From: Pseudomonas putida
GTDB lineage: Bacteria > Pseudomonadota > Gammaproteobacteria > Pseudomonadales > Pseudomonadaceae
DNA: 64,000 nt
NCBI RefSeq assembly: GCF_028682635.1
Contig: NZ_JANHLK010000026.1
Span: forward strand, 1-64,000
Direction: 5' to 3'
Shown here: in pieces, positions 15,701 to 24,710 of the stretch
How the letters are laid out: every line of letters begins with the position of its first letter
Numbering within the stretch: the first letter of the stretch is position 1
Made by a program: the position numbers and the translations under genes
Notes under the pieces: generated by a model
Told to the model about the DNA's origin: nothing
Seen by the model: only the letters and a program-made list of their open reading frames with translations
Database searches by the model: none

Positions 15701-17584
15701 TCATTTAGTCGTCATCTCAGCGATTAACGGCAGCGATTCCCCAACAGCATTTCGCGCTGTAATCCGCACGTCATAGCGGGTGTTTGCAAGCAGGAGCGGC
15801 GTCAACATCGTGCCGTCTGCGGTGTAATGAAGATCGCGTCCCTGTGGTCCGGTCAATATGATTCGATAATCGATTACATCCATCCCATCTATCGGGGCAT
15901 CCCATCTCAGTATGGATAACAACACCGATGTTGAATAACGGAAGTTTCGGGGAGCACCAGGCGCGACTTTTTTCCTGGTAGACACGTCAGCCGAAACAGA
16001 CCAATTTCCAGCCGCGTCTCTGGCGCGCACTTCAAATCTTTCGACGGCACCCTCTATCAAACCAGTGACAGGATGGCTGGTTCCGCTCACAGCGGCCCAA
16101 GCCCCGTCGTTGCGGCGAACTTGATAACCTGTCACGCCCACATTGTCTTCAGGGGCACTCCAGTTCAGTGTTGCGTTACCTGGTGTTGATGCAATGAGTT
16201 TCAATTCCCGCGGTTTGGTGGGGGGCACTCGGTCATGGGTCACTACCTGAATCGACACAGGCAACGCCGGAGCGGGACCTTCGATCCTGCGTGGCTGGAG
16301 CTTGAACGTATAGGCCTTTTCGGGGATCAAGTCCGTGAAGATGTGTTCCAGCGCAGTGGTTCGTACAGGTTCACGCCCTGGGCAGGTGATTTCGTAATCG
16401 ATAAAATAGGAGAGATCTTCCGGTCTTTCCCACTTCAACCATGCCTCGGAAAATGTTCTGCCCGGATTGTGCAGGCCGCGCGGTTGCGTCTGGTCCGGCC
16501 CGATGGTGACTTCGGCACTGGAGGGCTCCGAGAAGCCACTGGCGTTAAAGCCTCGAACCTCGATGAAATATCGCGTAGCAGGCGCCAGATACTTGAGGGT
16601 GTCAGTGAGATTCGCGGTTGTTTGCCTGCCAATCACCTCGGGGTATTTATCCACAAGACCATAAGCGAGTTCATAATGCGGGGACTGGGGCGGGCCCCAA
16701 GTGACGCGAACCTGATCGAAGGTGACCAGCGTATGCAAAGTCCCTGGCTTTGAAGGAATGGCAGGTCCATCCAGTGTTTTTTCGGTGATCCGCGCAGGCG
16801 AGGACTCGCCGTTGGCGTTGACTGCACTGACCTCGACAAAGTACAGCGTATTTTTAGTCAGCCCGGTCAGCTCAAAGCTCGGTTGCACCGAACTTTTCGT
16901 CTGGGCAGGACCGTTTGGCTCGATTCCATAGCGGATGACATATTCAATAGCCCCCGCCGAAGGCGACCATGCCAGGACCATCGACGCAATGGCGGGCGTT
17001 GCATGCAGATTGGTCGGGGCTGCAGGCACCGCCAGCGTGGTTGCCGTTGTTCGTACCGACGGCGAATCACCCGCCGCGTTGAACGCCACCAGATCAAAAT
17101 AATAGGCGGTCCCTGAGCGTAACCCGCTGACCGTGCAGGCCTCGACAGTGGCGGGGATTGTATTGATCACCGGACCATTGGGGAGCAAGCCGTAACTCAC
17201 TCGATAACCTGAGGCAAGCGTGGACTTTTGCCAGGTCAATGCCACTGAGTCTTTCGTCGGCCTGGCACTGAATCCGGTCGGGGCAACAGGCTTTGCGATG
17301 CCGGCCTTTGTGGTTGCGATACCTTCCGATTCTGGCGAGAGGCCGGTCCCGTCTTCCGCGCGTACCTGGATGAAGTATTTGGTTTCCGGCTGCAACCCTG
17401 TAATGCGCAAGCTTCGAGTCGTCGTATGTTTTTTATCGATAGGGTTCGGCCATTGATCATCACGCCCATAGGCAACTTCAAATCGGTTGAATGGCGTGGT
17501 GTAGGACCACGCGACATTCATCGAATCCGAGGTTATCGAAGAGAACTGGAGATTACCGGGTTTCTGCGGTAGCAAAAGATTCAT
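15701..17584 (-). CDS. Seven-domain fibronectin type III protein without signal peptide
   Basis: A 627-aa protein made almost entirely of fibronectin type III domains. Seven starts are visible: KPGNLQFSSITSDSMNVAW, APTGFSARPTKDSVALTW, APTNLHATPAIASMVLAW, KPGTLHTLVTFDQVRVTW, QPRGLHNPGRTFSEAWLKW, KPRELKLIASTPGNATLNW and APRNFRYSTSVLLSILRW. Each has the conserved Trp and a later TxYxxxVxA-type strand (TKYFIQVRAEDG). There is no signal peptide, lipobox, anchor or catalytic domain, so it is either cytosolic or leaves by an unusual route. Its size and style match the Ig-like proteins near 39, 52 and 56 kb. A lux-like dyad lies 65 bp upstream. Function unknown. Confidence 0.85.
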   Translation of the reverse strand: MNLLLPQKPGNLQFSSITSDSMNVAWSYTTPFNRFEVAYGRDDQWPNPIDKKHTTTRSLRITGLQPETKYFIQVRAEDGTGLSPESEGIATTKAGIAKPVAPTGFSARPTKDSVALTWQKSTLASGYRVSYGLLPNGPVINTIPATVEACTVSGLRSGTAYYFDLVAFNAAGDSPSVRTTATTLAVPAAPTNLHATPAIASMVLAWSPSAGAIEYVIRYGIEPNGPAQTKSSVQPSFELTGLTKNTLYFVEVSAVNANGESSPARITEKTLDGPAIPSKPGTLHTLVTFDQVRVTWGPPQSPHYELAYGLVDKYPEVIGRQTTANLTDTLKYLAPATRYFIEVRGFNASGFSEPSSAEVTIGPDQTQPRGLHNPGRTFSEAWLKWERPEDLSYFIDYEITCPGREPVRTTALEHIFTDLIPEKAYTFKLQPRRIEGPAPALPVSIQVVTHDRVPPTKPRELKLIASTPGNATLNWSAPEDNVGVTGYQVRRNDGAWAAVSGTSHPVTGLIEGAVERFEVRARDAAGNWSVSADVSTRKKVAPGAPRNFRYSTSVLLSILRWDAPIDGMDVIDYRIILTGPQGRDLHYTADGTMLTPLLLANTRYDVRITARNAVGESLPLIAEMTTK

Positions 17585-17649
17585 GACCTGCCCTTCTGCT
17601 CAAATAGCTCCATGGCCTGAGACTAAAGCCCGACCTCTTTGAAAAACAG

Positions 17650-17665
17650 CTATCAGAACGGTTAG
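17650..17665. promoter_or_regulatory. Degenerate lux-box-like dyad upstream of the fibronectin-III gene
   Basis: CTATCAG-AA-CGGTTAG keeps the CT-N12-AG frame and matches CTAGCAG-AA-CTGCTAG (40114-40129) at 13 of 16 positions. It is 65 bp before the start codon at 17584, the same distance range as at the rhs genes. Imperfect, so only suggestive. Confidence 0.4.
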
Positions 17666-17784
17666 TGGCGTTGCAGCCTGTTTGTGCTATGGCCCAAGGG
17701 TGGAAATGTTTCTGCACAAACGTTCTAGCCATCACCCTCGACGCAGGCGTTAAATACGCTGGCAATCCGTCCCACAGGTGCAAC

Positions 17785-18624
17785 ATGACCGCCCACAACT
17801 GGATCGACCTGGCCCAGGATGCCGACACCGGCATCGAGACCCTGCGCGCGCATTTCCAGGGCCACGCCTACGATCCGCATTGGCATGACAGCTACCTGGT
17901 GGGCGTGACCGAGCAAGGGGTTCAGCAATTCAATTGCCGCCGCACGAAGCACCAGAGCACACCGGGCAAGGTGTTTTTACTCGAGCCGGGCGACATTCAT
18001 GACGGCGATGCGCCGACCGCCGACGGTTTCACCTATCGCATGTTGTACCTCGACCCGCACTGGTTGCGGCGCGAACTCGCGGCGGTGTTCGACAATGCCC
18101 CGCAAAATGCCGAGTTGAGCTTCGCCAATACCCTCGCAACCGACCCGCGCCTGGCCCATGCGACCAGCCTCGCGTTTGAAACCCTGCACCGCGGCGAATT
18201 GAAGATCGTTCGCCAGACCACCCTCGACGCCCTGCTCGAACGCTTGACCAGCCATTTGCACTGGCGCACTCGCCATGGCGAAGACCCGCGCCTGCCCCAA
18301 GTGGCGCAGAAGGCTCGAGAATACCTGCACGCCAACGCGCAATATGACATCGGCCTCGACCAGTTGGCCGCCGTTACCGGGGTCGACCGCTTCCGCCTGA
18401 CCCGCGCCTTCAAGGCGGCTTATGGCATCGCGCCCCATGCGTATCTGGTGCAATTACGTTTGGCCACGGCGCGGCGAATGCTGGCCCGTGGTGAGCAACC
18501 TGCGGTGGTGGCGATGACCTTGGGTTTTGCCGACCAGAGCCATCTGGGCCGCTGGTTCGTGCGTGCCTACGGCATTACACCAGCGCTGTACCGCAAGCGT
18601 TGCTCAAATCTTCCAGACAGATAG
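17785..18624 (+). CDS. AraC-family transcriptional regulator (cupin plus HTH)
   Basis: A 279-aa regulator. ATG 17785 begins at the usual N-terminus; the frame is open further up without support. Residues 25-80 form an AraC-type cupin sensor (HFQGHAYDPHWHDSYLVG, LLEPGDIHDGDA). Two helix-turn-helix motifs lie at about residues 190-275 (IGLDQLAAVTGVDRFRLTRAF and PAVVAMTLGFADQSHLGRWF). A LysE-type exporter follows after 52 bp on the same strand, so it probably controls that exporter in response to an amino acid or similar small molecule. Confidence 0.9.
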   Translation: MTAHNWIDLAQDADTGIETLRAHFQGHAYDPHWHDSYLVGVTEQGVQQFNCRRTKHQSTPGKVFLLEPGDIHDGDAPTADGFTYRMLYLDPHWLRRELAAVFDNAPQNAELSFANTLATDPRLAHATSLAFETLHRGELKIVRQTTLDALLERLTSHLHWRTRHGEDPRLPQVAQKAREYLHANAQYDIGLDQLAAVTGVDRFRLTRAFKAAYGIAPHAYLVQLRLATARRMLARGEQPAVVAMTLGFADQSHLGRWFVRAYGITPALYRKRCSNLPDR

Positions 18625-18676
18625 ACGCCGCTTTGTGAAGATCGAATTCAATGATCTTCACCGGAGTTTGCCTGCG

Positions 18677-19285
18677 ATGCTGCCCTCTTTCCCGACGTTA
18701 CTGCCCTTCCTGTTGTTTGCCCTTGTCGCCTCGATTACCCCTGGCCCCACCAACATCCTGGTGTTGAGCAACAGTGCCCGATATGGCTTGGCGGCCGCCG
18801 TGCCGATCATATTCGGCGCCTGCGCCGGGGCCGCGACCATGGTGCTGCTGGTGGGCACCAGTGCAGGTTCGTCGCTGGCCGCCTGGCCCGCCCTGCAAAC
18901 GGTCATGCAGTGGGCCGGTGTGACGTGGCTGAGTTACCTGGCCTGGCAGATATTCCGAGCCCCGACCGTCGCCATCAGCGCGCAGAAAACCGAGCGCCGC
19001 CTGGGCATGTTCGGTGCCGCCAGCCTGCAATTGATCAATCCGAAAACCTGGATAATGGCGCTGGCGGTGGTCAGCGTGTTTGCCGGGGCTGGCGAACAGC
19101 GCCTGGTTCATGTGCTGTATCTGTCGCTGGTGTTCTTTCTGATTTCCCTGCCTTGCCTCGGCGTCTGGGCGCTGCTCGGCGCGGGCTCCACACGATGGCT
19201 GCGTTCACCCCGGGCCATGCAGCGCTTCAACCGCTGCATGGCCCTGTTGCTGCTGGGTTCAACCTGGCTGAGCGTGTTGGCCTGA
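18677..19285 (+). CDS. LysE/RhtB-family exporter
   Basis: A 202-aa inner-membrane protein with about six hydrophobic helices. The family signature is seen at the N-terminus (FALVASITPGPTNILVLSNS) and in INPKTWIMALAVVSVF. ATG 18677 is chosen because the membrane domain begins there. LysE/RhtB proteins export amino acids or their derivatives; the substrate is unknown. It appears to be in an operon with the AraC regulator. Confidence 0.88.
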   Translation: MLPSFPTLLPFLLFALVASITPGPTNILVLSNSARYGLAAAVPIIFGACAGAATMVLLVGTSAGSSLAAWPALQTVMQWAGVTWLSYLAWQIFRAPTVAISAQKTERRLGMFGAASLQLINPKTWIMALAVVSVFAGAGEQRLVHVLYLSLVFFLISLPCLGVWALLGAGSTRWLRSPRAMQRFNRCMALLLLGSTWLSVLA

Positions 19286-19357
19286 CCTCCATTTGTCGAT
19301 CTTTATCATTCCCCAACGCATCGAATACTTGACGACGCAGTGGTTTTTGGTGTCTTC

Positions 19358-19371
19358 TGAAACCGGTTTCA
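19358..19371. promoter_or_regulatory. PtxS operator upstream of ptxS
   Basis: TGAAACCGGTTTCA, a perfect 14-bp palindrome identical to the reported PtxS operator of Pseudomonas. It lies 46 bp before the ptxS start, consistent with autorepression relieved by 2-ketogluconate. Confidence 0.9.
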
Positions 19372-19417
19372 GCGCCAGACGCTTTACCATATAAATCCAA
19401 TAAAAAGGTTGCAGACC

Positions 19418-20443
19418 GTGAACGATTTCTCCGCCGCCCAGCGCAGCCGCGTGACCATGCTCGACGTGGCCGAACACGCCAAGGTCTCCAAGGCCAGCGT
19501 TTCACGGTTCATCGGCGACGATCGCGCACTGCTCTCCGATGCCATCGCCCAGCGCATCGAACAGGCCATCGCCGAGCTGGGCTATCGCCCGAACCAGATG
19601 GCCCGCGGCTTGAAGCGCGGGCGTACCCGCCTGATCGGCATGCTGGTGGCCGATATCCGCAACCCCTATTCGATTGCCGTGATGCACGGCGTGGAAACCG
19701 CCTGCCGTCAGCACGGCTACAGCCTGGTGGTGTGCAACACCGACCGCGACGACGAGCAGGAACGCCAGCATCTGGCCCTGCTGCGCTCGTACAACATCGA
19801 AGGCCTGATCGTAAATACCCTCGGCCATCACCGCGACGCGTTGCACGAACTGCACCGGGAGATGCCCCTGGTGTTGGTGGACCGCAAGGTCGAGCACCTT
19901 GAGAGCGATAGGGTCGGGTTGGACAACCCGGCGGCCGTCGCAATGGCCCTCGCCCACCTTGAAGAACGCGGCTACCGTGACGTGCTGCTGGTGAGCGAGC
20001 CGTTTGACGGCACCAGTTCGCGAATCGAGCGGGTCGCCAGCTTCAAGGCGCAGATCGAGCAGCGGCCCGCGCTTCGCGGGACAAACATCGAAACCGGCAG
20101 CGAGCTGACGGCAAATCTGAAAACCTTCCTCGATACGCCCGGCCCTGGCCCGAAAGCGCTGTTTTGCGCGAACGGGATCGCCGCGCTGGCCAGTACCTAT
20201 TCCTTGCGTGAACTCAATTGCAATCTGTTTGAGGACGTGGGGCTGATCGCCCTTGATGACCTGGATTGGTATCCGTTGGTGGGCAGCGGCATCACTGCCC
20301 TCGCCCAGCCGACCAGCGAGATTGGCGCGAGTGCGTTTGAGTGTTTGCTCAAGCGGCTGCGTGGGGATGACGGGCCGCTGCGGACGCTGGATTTTTCGGC
20401 GCGGTTGATTGAGAGGGGGTCGACCCTTGGAGTTTTCCGGTGA
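19418..20443 (+). CDS. ptxS: LacI-family repressor of 2-ketogluconate genes (PtxS)
   Basis: A 341-aa regulator. GTG 19418 is preferred because AAAAGG lies 9 nt before it; a TTG at 19409 has no room for a ribosome site. The HTH is MLDVAEHAKVSKASVSRFI, with hinge LGYRPNQMARGLKRGRT. A periplasmic-binding-like effector domain follows (LIGMLVADIRNPYSIAVMHG). PtxS represses itself and the kgu operon, with 2-ketogluconate as inducer. The TGAAACCGGTTTCA sites before this gene and before kguE, and the kguEKTD order, make the assignment strong. Confidence 0.93.
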   Translation: MNDFSAAQRSRVTMLDVAEHAKVSKASVSRFIGDDRALLSDAIAQRIEQAIAELGYRPNQMARGLKRGRTRLIGMLVADIRNPYSIAVMHGVETACRQHGYSLVVCNTDRDDEQERQHLALLRSYNIEGLIVNTLGHHRDALHELHREMPLVLVDRKVEHLESDRVGLDNPAAVAMALAHLEERGYRDVLLVSEPFDGTSSRIERVASFKAQIEQRPALRGTNIETGSELTANLKTFLDTPGPGPKALFCANGIAALASTYSLRELNCNLFEDVGLIALDDLDWYPLVGSGITALAQPTSEIGASAFECLLKRLRGDDGPLRTLDFSARLIERGSTLGVFR

Positions 20444-20450
20444 TTGGACG

Positions 20451-20507
20451 GGCCCCTTCGCTGGCAAGCCAGCTCCTACAGAGAGTTGGCTTGCCAGCGA
20501 AGAGGCC
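20451..20507. repeat. REP pair between ptxS and kguE
   Basis: Two inverted REP cores (CTTCGCTGGCAAGCCAGCTCC and its inverse) form a short hairpin. It separates the repressor transcript from the kgu operon. Confidence 0.85.
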
Positions 20508-20537
20508 TTAAAGATCGCCATTTTTTTTGAACAAAAA

Positions 20538-20551
20538 TGAAACCGGTTTCA
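20538..20551. promoter_or_regulatory. PtxS operator upstream of kguE
   Basis: A second perfect TGAAACCGGTTTCA palindrome, ending 14 bp before the kguE start codon. It sits where bound PtxS would block transcription of the operon. Confidence 0.9.
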
Positions 20552-20565
20552 GAGGTAAAAAAACA

Positions 20566-21348
20566 ATGAACAAACCTGCCGTTTCCATCAGCCTCTCCAG
20601 CTACGGCGCCGATCTGGTACGCCAGCGCGGTCAAGGCAGTTTCATCGACGTACTGGCCGCCGCCGGCGCCTCGCGCATCGAATGGCGCGAAGAATTGCTG
20701 ACCGCTGAAGACCCCGCTCAACTGGCCAACGCCACTCAAGCCGCGGGCCTTGAAAGCGTCTATTCCTCACCCATGGAACTGTGGCTGGCCGGCCAGTCGA
20801 AACCCAATCCCGAGCTGGTCACCGCGCTGCAACGCGCCCAGGCATTCGGGGCCAAATGGCTGAAGGTGTCCCTTGGTTACTTTACCGACAACTGTGACCT
20901 TGCGGCCCTGAACCGCACACTCGCGCAGAGCCCGGTGCATCTGCTGGTCGAGAACGACCAGACCCTGCAGGGCGGTCGCATCGAGCCGTTCCAGCGTTTT
21001 TTTGCTGAAGTCGAGCAACACAGCCTGCCCATCCAGATGACCTTCGACATCGGCAACTGGCACTGGCAGGACCAGTCGCCTGCCAGCGCCGCGCGCCTGC
21101 TCGGCCGCCACGTCGGATATGTGCACTGCAAGGCGGTGACCCGCCGCGCCGACGGCAAACTGGTCGCCATCCCACCCGCCGCCAGCGACCTGCATCAGTG
21201 GGAACAGCTGCTGCGGCACATGGCCCAAGGGGTTATGCGAGCCGCGGAGTATCCGCTGCAAGGTAACGACCTGGTGCAACTGACCACTGAACACGTCGCC
21301 GCCCTCGCCCACCTGGGCCACGCGCAGCTGGAGAACGCCCATGTCTGA
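20566..21348 (+). CDS. kguE: KguE, sugar phosphate isomerase/epimerase family protein
   Basis: A 260-aa TIM-barrel protein of the xylose-isomerase/AP-endonuclease-2 fold. ATG 20566 follows GAGG, just after the PtxS operator. Likely metal-binding barrel residues are visible in HLLVENDQTLQGG, MTFDIGNWHWQD and VGYVHCKAV. KguE belongs to the 2-ketogluconate pathway but its exact step is not firmly established. It is the first gene of kguEKTD and overlaps kguK by 8 bp. Confidence 0.9.
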   Translation: MNKPAVSISLSSYGADLVRQRGQGSFIDVLAAAGASRIEWREELLTAEDPAQLANATQAAGLESVYSSPMELWLAGQSKPNPELVTALQRAQAFGAKWLKVSLGYFTDNCDLAALNRTLAQSPVHLLVENDQTLQGGRIEPFQRFFAEVEQHSLPIQMTFDIGNWHWQDQSPASAARLLGRHVGYVHCKAVTRRADGKLVAIPPAASDLHQWEQLLRHMAQGVMRAAEYPLQGNDLVQLTTEHVAALAHLGHAQLENAHV

Positions 21349-22363
21349 GATCGATATCCTGTCGTTCGGCGAAACCATGGCGATGTTCGTCGCCGAGCAG
21401 GCAGGCGACCTGGCCAGCGTCGGCGCGTTTCACAAACGCATCGCCGGTGCCGACAGCAACGTCGCCATCGGCTTGTCGCGCCTGGGGTTCAAGGTGGCCT
21501 GGTTGAGCCGGGTGGGTGCCGACTCCTTGGGTCGCTTCGTGATCGACACGCTGGAACAGGAAGGCCTGGATTGCCGCCACGTCGACATCGACCCCGCGCA
21601 CCCCACCGGTTTCCAGCTCAAGTCGCGCACCGACGATGGCAGCGATCCTGCGGTCGAATATTTCCGCCGTGGTTCGGCGGCCAGTCACCTGTCGGTGCAC
21701 TCGATCGTGCCCGACCTGCTCAAAGCCCGGCACCTGCACGCCACCGGCATTCCCCCGGCGCTCTCTGAAACCGCGCGGCAGATGTCCTTCGAACTGATGA
21801 CCCGCATGCGCCAGGCCGGGCGCAGCGTGTCGTTCGACCCGAACCTGCGCCCAAGCCTGTGGGCCAGCGAGCAAAAGATGATCACTGAGATCAACCGCCT
21901 CGCTGCCCTCGCCCATTGGGTGCTGCCGGGACTAAGCGAAGGTCGCTTGCTCACCGGTTTCGAAGACCCGGCCGACATTGCCGCGTTCTACTTAGGCCAG
22001 GGCGCCGAAGCCGTGGCGATCAAACTCGGCCCGCACGGTGCTTATTACCGCACACACCTGGATCAAGGATTCGTCGCCGGCGTGCCGGTGCAAACGGTGG
22101 TCGACACCGTCGGTGCCGGCGATGGTTTTGCCGTCGGCATGATCAGCGCCCTCCTGGAAAACCACAGCTTTGCCGACGCCGTGCAGCGCGCCAACTGGAT
22201 TGGCAGCCGGGCGGTGCAGAGTCGTGGGGATATGGAGGGGTTGCCGACCCGAGCCGAGATGTCCGTTGAATTCGAGGCCGTCATCGCCAGCAGGCTGGCT
22301 CCCACAAAACCTGTGGGAGCCAGCCTGCTGGCGATGAGGCCGGCACAGTCATTGAAGATCTAA
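21341..22363 (+). CDS. kguK: KguK, 2-ketogluconate kinase (PfkB family)
   Basis: A 340-aa PfkB-type sugar kinase that phosphorylates 2-ketogluconate to 2-keto-6-phosphogluconate. Family motifs are the N-terminal GADSNVAIGLSRLG and the C-terminal anion-hole/catalytic motif DTVGAGDGFAVG. After the kinase fold ends near residue 315, the frame continues through a REP hairpin (22284-22336), so the final ~26 residues (from IASRLAPT to the end) are translated REP. This tail is unlikely to matter for catalysis and shows that the element entered the gene end. Confidence 0.93.
   Translation: MSEIDILSFGETMAMFVAEQAGDLASVGAFHKRIAGADSNVAIGLSRLGFKVAWLSRVGADSLGRFVIDTLEQEGLDCRHVDIDPAHPTGFQLKSRTDDGSDPAVEYFRRGSAASHLSVHSIVPDLLKARHLHATGIPPALSETARQMSFELMTRMRQAGRSVSFDPNLRPSLWASEQKMITEINRLAALAHWVLPGLSEGRLLTGFEDPADIAAFYLGQGAEAVAIKLGPHGAYYRTHLDQGFVAGVPVQTVVDTVGAGDGFAVGMISALLENHSFADAVQRANWIGSRAVQSRGDMEGLPTRAEMSVEFEAVIASRLAPTKPVGASLLAMRPAQSLKI
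22284..22336. repeat. REP hairpin inside the 3' end of kguK
   Basis: A perfect inverted repeat, ATCGCCAGCAGGCTGGCTCC facing its complement, with 24-bp arms and a 5-nt loop. It overlaps the kguK coding end and precedes kguT by about 67 bp. It could lower kguT expression or protect the kguEK mRNA. Confidence 0.9.
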
Positions 22364-22403
22364 CACCTGCTGCGACAAAAACAACAAGCTCAGGAGCATC
22401 ACC

Positions 22404-23699
22404 ATGAAAACCGCAACCCTCGCCACCCGCCGCTGGTGGTACATCATGCCCATCGTGTTCATCACCTACAGCCTGGCGTACCTGGACCGCGCCAACTACG
22501 GCTTCGCCGCCGCGTCCGGCATGGCCGCGGACCTGATGATCACCCCGGGCCTGTCATCGATGCTCGGCGCGCTGTTCTTCCTCGGTTACTTTTTCTTCCA
22601 GGTACCGGGGGCAATCTACGCGCAGAAACACAGCGTGAAGAAACTGATCTTCGTCAGCCTGATCCTCTGGGGCAGCCTCGCGACCCTGACCGGGATCGTC
22701 TCCAACGCCTACTGGCTGATCGTCATCCGCTTCATGCTCGGCGTGGTCGAAGCTGCCGTCATGCCGGCGATGCTGATCTACCTGTGCCACTGGTTCACCC
22801 GCGCCGAACGCTCGCGGGCCAACACCTTCCTGATCCTCGGCAACCCGGTGACCATGCTGTGGATGTCGGTGGTCTCGGGCTATCTGGTGCAGCATTACAG
22901 CTGGCGCTGGATGTTCATCGTCGAAGGCTTGCCGGCGGTGCTCTGGGCGTTTATCTGGTGGCGCCTGGCCGATGATCGTCCGGCCCAGGCCAAGTGGCTC
23001 AACGACCAGGAAAAACAGGACCTGGAAAGCGCCCTGGCTGCCGAACAGGTCGGCATCAAGGCGGTAAAAAACTACGCCGAAGCCTTCCGTTCGCCGAAAG
23101 TGATCATCCTCGCCCTGCAGTTCTTCTGCTGGAGCATCGGCGTCTATGGCTTCGTGCTGTGGCTGCCGTCGATCCTCAAGGCCGGCGCACAGATGGACAT
23201 GGTCGAGGCCGGCTGGCTGTCGGCGCTGCCTTATCTGGCGGCGGTGATTGGCATGCTGCTGGTGTCCTGGGGCTCGGACAAACTGCAAAAACGCAAACGC
23301 TTCGTCTGGCCACCACTGTTGATCGCCTCGATCGCGTTCTATGCATCCTACGCCCTGGGCGCCGAACATTTCTGGTGGTCCTACACCTTGCTGGTGATTG
23401 CCGGTGCCTGCATGTACGCCCCTTACGGGCCGTTCTTCGCGATCATTCCGGAGATCCTCCCGGCCAACGTGGCCGGCGGCGCGATGGCGTTGATCAACAG
23501 CATGGGCGCGCTCGGTTCGTTCGGCGGCTCCTACCTGGTCGGCTACCTGAACAGCTCCACTGGTTCGCCCGGCGCATCCTACCTGTTGATGAGCGGCGCG
23601 CTGATGTTCTCGGTGGTGCTGACGATGTTCCTCAAACCCGGCGCCAGTGACCGGGAGCGTCCCCCGGTCGCTGTGACCCGTACCGCCGCCCATTCCTGA
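22404..23699 (+). CDS. kguT: KguT, 2-ketogluconate MFS transporter
   Basis: A 431-aa inner-membrane carrier with twelve predicted helices. The first helix pair has the anion:cation symporter signature (SLAYLDRANYGFAAASGM), and a later loop has WGSDKLQKRKR. ATG 22404 follows CAGGAGCATCACC. By position between kguK and kguD it imports 2-ketogluconate. The cytoplasmic loop and length are normal. Confidence 0.92.
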   Translation: MKTATLATRRWWYIMPIVFITYSLAYLDRANYGFAAASGMAADLMITPGLSSMLGALFFLGYFFFQVPGAIYAQKHSVKKLIFVSLILWGSLATLTGIVSNAYWLIVIRFMLGVVEAAVMPAMLIYLCHWFTRAERSRANTFLILGNPVTMLWMSVVSGYLVQHYSWRWMFIVEGLPAVLWAFIWWRLADDRPAQAKWLNDQEKQDLESALAAEQVGIKAVKNYAEAFRSPKVIILALQFFCWSIGVYGFVLWLPSILKAGAQMDMVEAGWLSALPYLAAVIGMLLVSWGSDKLQKRKRFVWPPLLIASIAFYASYALGAEHFWWSYTLLVIAGACMYAPYGPFFAIIPEILPANVAGGAMALINSMGALGSFGGSYLVGYLNSSTGSPGASYLLMSGALMFSVVLTMFLKPGASDRERPPVAVTRTAAHS

Positions 23700-23712
23700 C
23701 TGGATGACGACT

Positions 23713-24690
23713 ATGAAAAAGCAGGTTGTTCTGTACAAGAAACTCTCGCCGCTGCTGATGGCCCGCTTGCACGAGCAGGCCGAGGTGACGCTGATCGAAA
23801 GCCTCGACGACGAAGGCCTGGCCCGTCTGCGCGAGGCCCTGCCCCACGCGCACGGCTTGCTGGGGGCCAGCCTGAAACTGGACGCCGGACTGCTGGACCT
23901 GGCGCCAAACCTGGAGGCCATCGCCAGCGTCTCGGTGGGGGTCGACAACTACGACATCGACTACCTGACCGACCGCCGGATCCTGCTCAGCAACACCCCC
24001 GACGTGCTCACCGAAACCACCGCCGACACCGGTTTCGCCCTGATCCTGGCCAGTGCCCGGCGCGTGGTGGAACTGGCGAACCTGGTGCGCGCCGGGCAAT
24101 GGACCCGCAACATCGGCCCCGCGCATTTCGGCAGCGATGTGCATGGCAAGACCCTGGGCATCATCGGCATGGGGCGCATCGGTGAAGCGCTGGCCCAGCG
24201 TGGGCACTTCGGTTTCGGCATGCCGGTGATCTACCACAGCCACTCGCCGAAACCGGCGGTGGAGCAGCGTTTCAATGCACAGTACCGCAGCCTGTCGGAG
24301 CTGTTGCAGCAGGCCGATTTTGTTTGTTTGACCTTGCCGCTGACCGCTGAAACCGAAGGCCTGATCGGCGCAGAGCAATTTGCCCTGATGCGTCCCGAAA
24401 CCATCTTCATCAACATTTCCCGGGGCAAGGTGGTCGACGAAGCGGCACTGATCGAGGCGTTGCGCACGGGACAGATTCGTGGGGCCGGGCTGGATGTGTT
24501 CGAGCGTGAACCGCTGAACCTTGACTCGCCGTTGTTGCAGATGAACAACGTGGTGGCGACGCCGCACATGGGTTCGGCGACCCATGAGACACGGGAGGCC
24601 ATGGCCCGGTGTGCGGTGGATAATCTGCTGGCGGCGTTGGCGGGTGAACGGCCGGCCAATCTGGTGAATGTGCGGGCGTGGAAGGCTTGA
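23713..24690 (+). CDS. kguD: KguD, 2-keto-6-phosphogluconate reductase
   Basis: A 325-aa D-2-hydroxyacid dehydrogenase (GhrB-like) that reduces 2-keto-6-phosphogluconate to 6-phosphogluconate. ATG 23713 (MKKQVVLYKKL) aligns with family starts and has GGA at a suitable distance; an ATG at 23704 would add three residues. The nucleotide-binding motif is GIIGMGRIGEALAQRGHFG. Catalytic Arg, Glu and His lie in NISRGKVVDE, DVFEREP and TPHMGSATHETR. It is the last gene of the kgu operon, which feeds 2-ketogluconate into the Entner-Doudoroff route. Confidence 0.92.
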   Translation: MKKQVVLYKKLSPLLMARLHEQAEVTLIESLDDEGLARLREALPHAHGLLGASLKLDAGLLDLAPNLEAIASVSVGVDNYDIDYLTDRRILLSNTPDVLTETTADTGFALILASARRVVELANLVRAGQWTRNIGPAHFGSDVHGKTLGIIGMGRIGEALAQRGHFGFGMPVIYHSHSPKPAVEQRFNAQYRSLSELLQQADFVCLTLPLTAETEGLIGAEQFALMRPETIFINISRGKVVDEAALIEALRTGQIRGAGLDVFEREPLNLDSPLLQMNNVVATPHMGSATHETREAMARCAVDNLLAALAGERPANLVNVRAWKA

Positions 24691-24710
24691 GGGATTGGGT
24701 GTTTGTCAGA

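Noticed and set aside
15701..17584. Secreted chitinase or cellulase suggested by the FnIII domains
   Set aside because: No catalytic domain, carbohydrate-binding module or signal peptide is present.
22554..23948. 464-aa antisense frame over kguT
   Set aside because: Composition is typical of antisense reading of a GC-rich membrane protein gene; kguT is clearly real.
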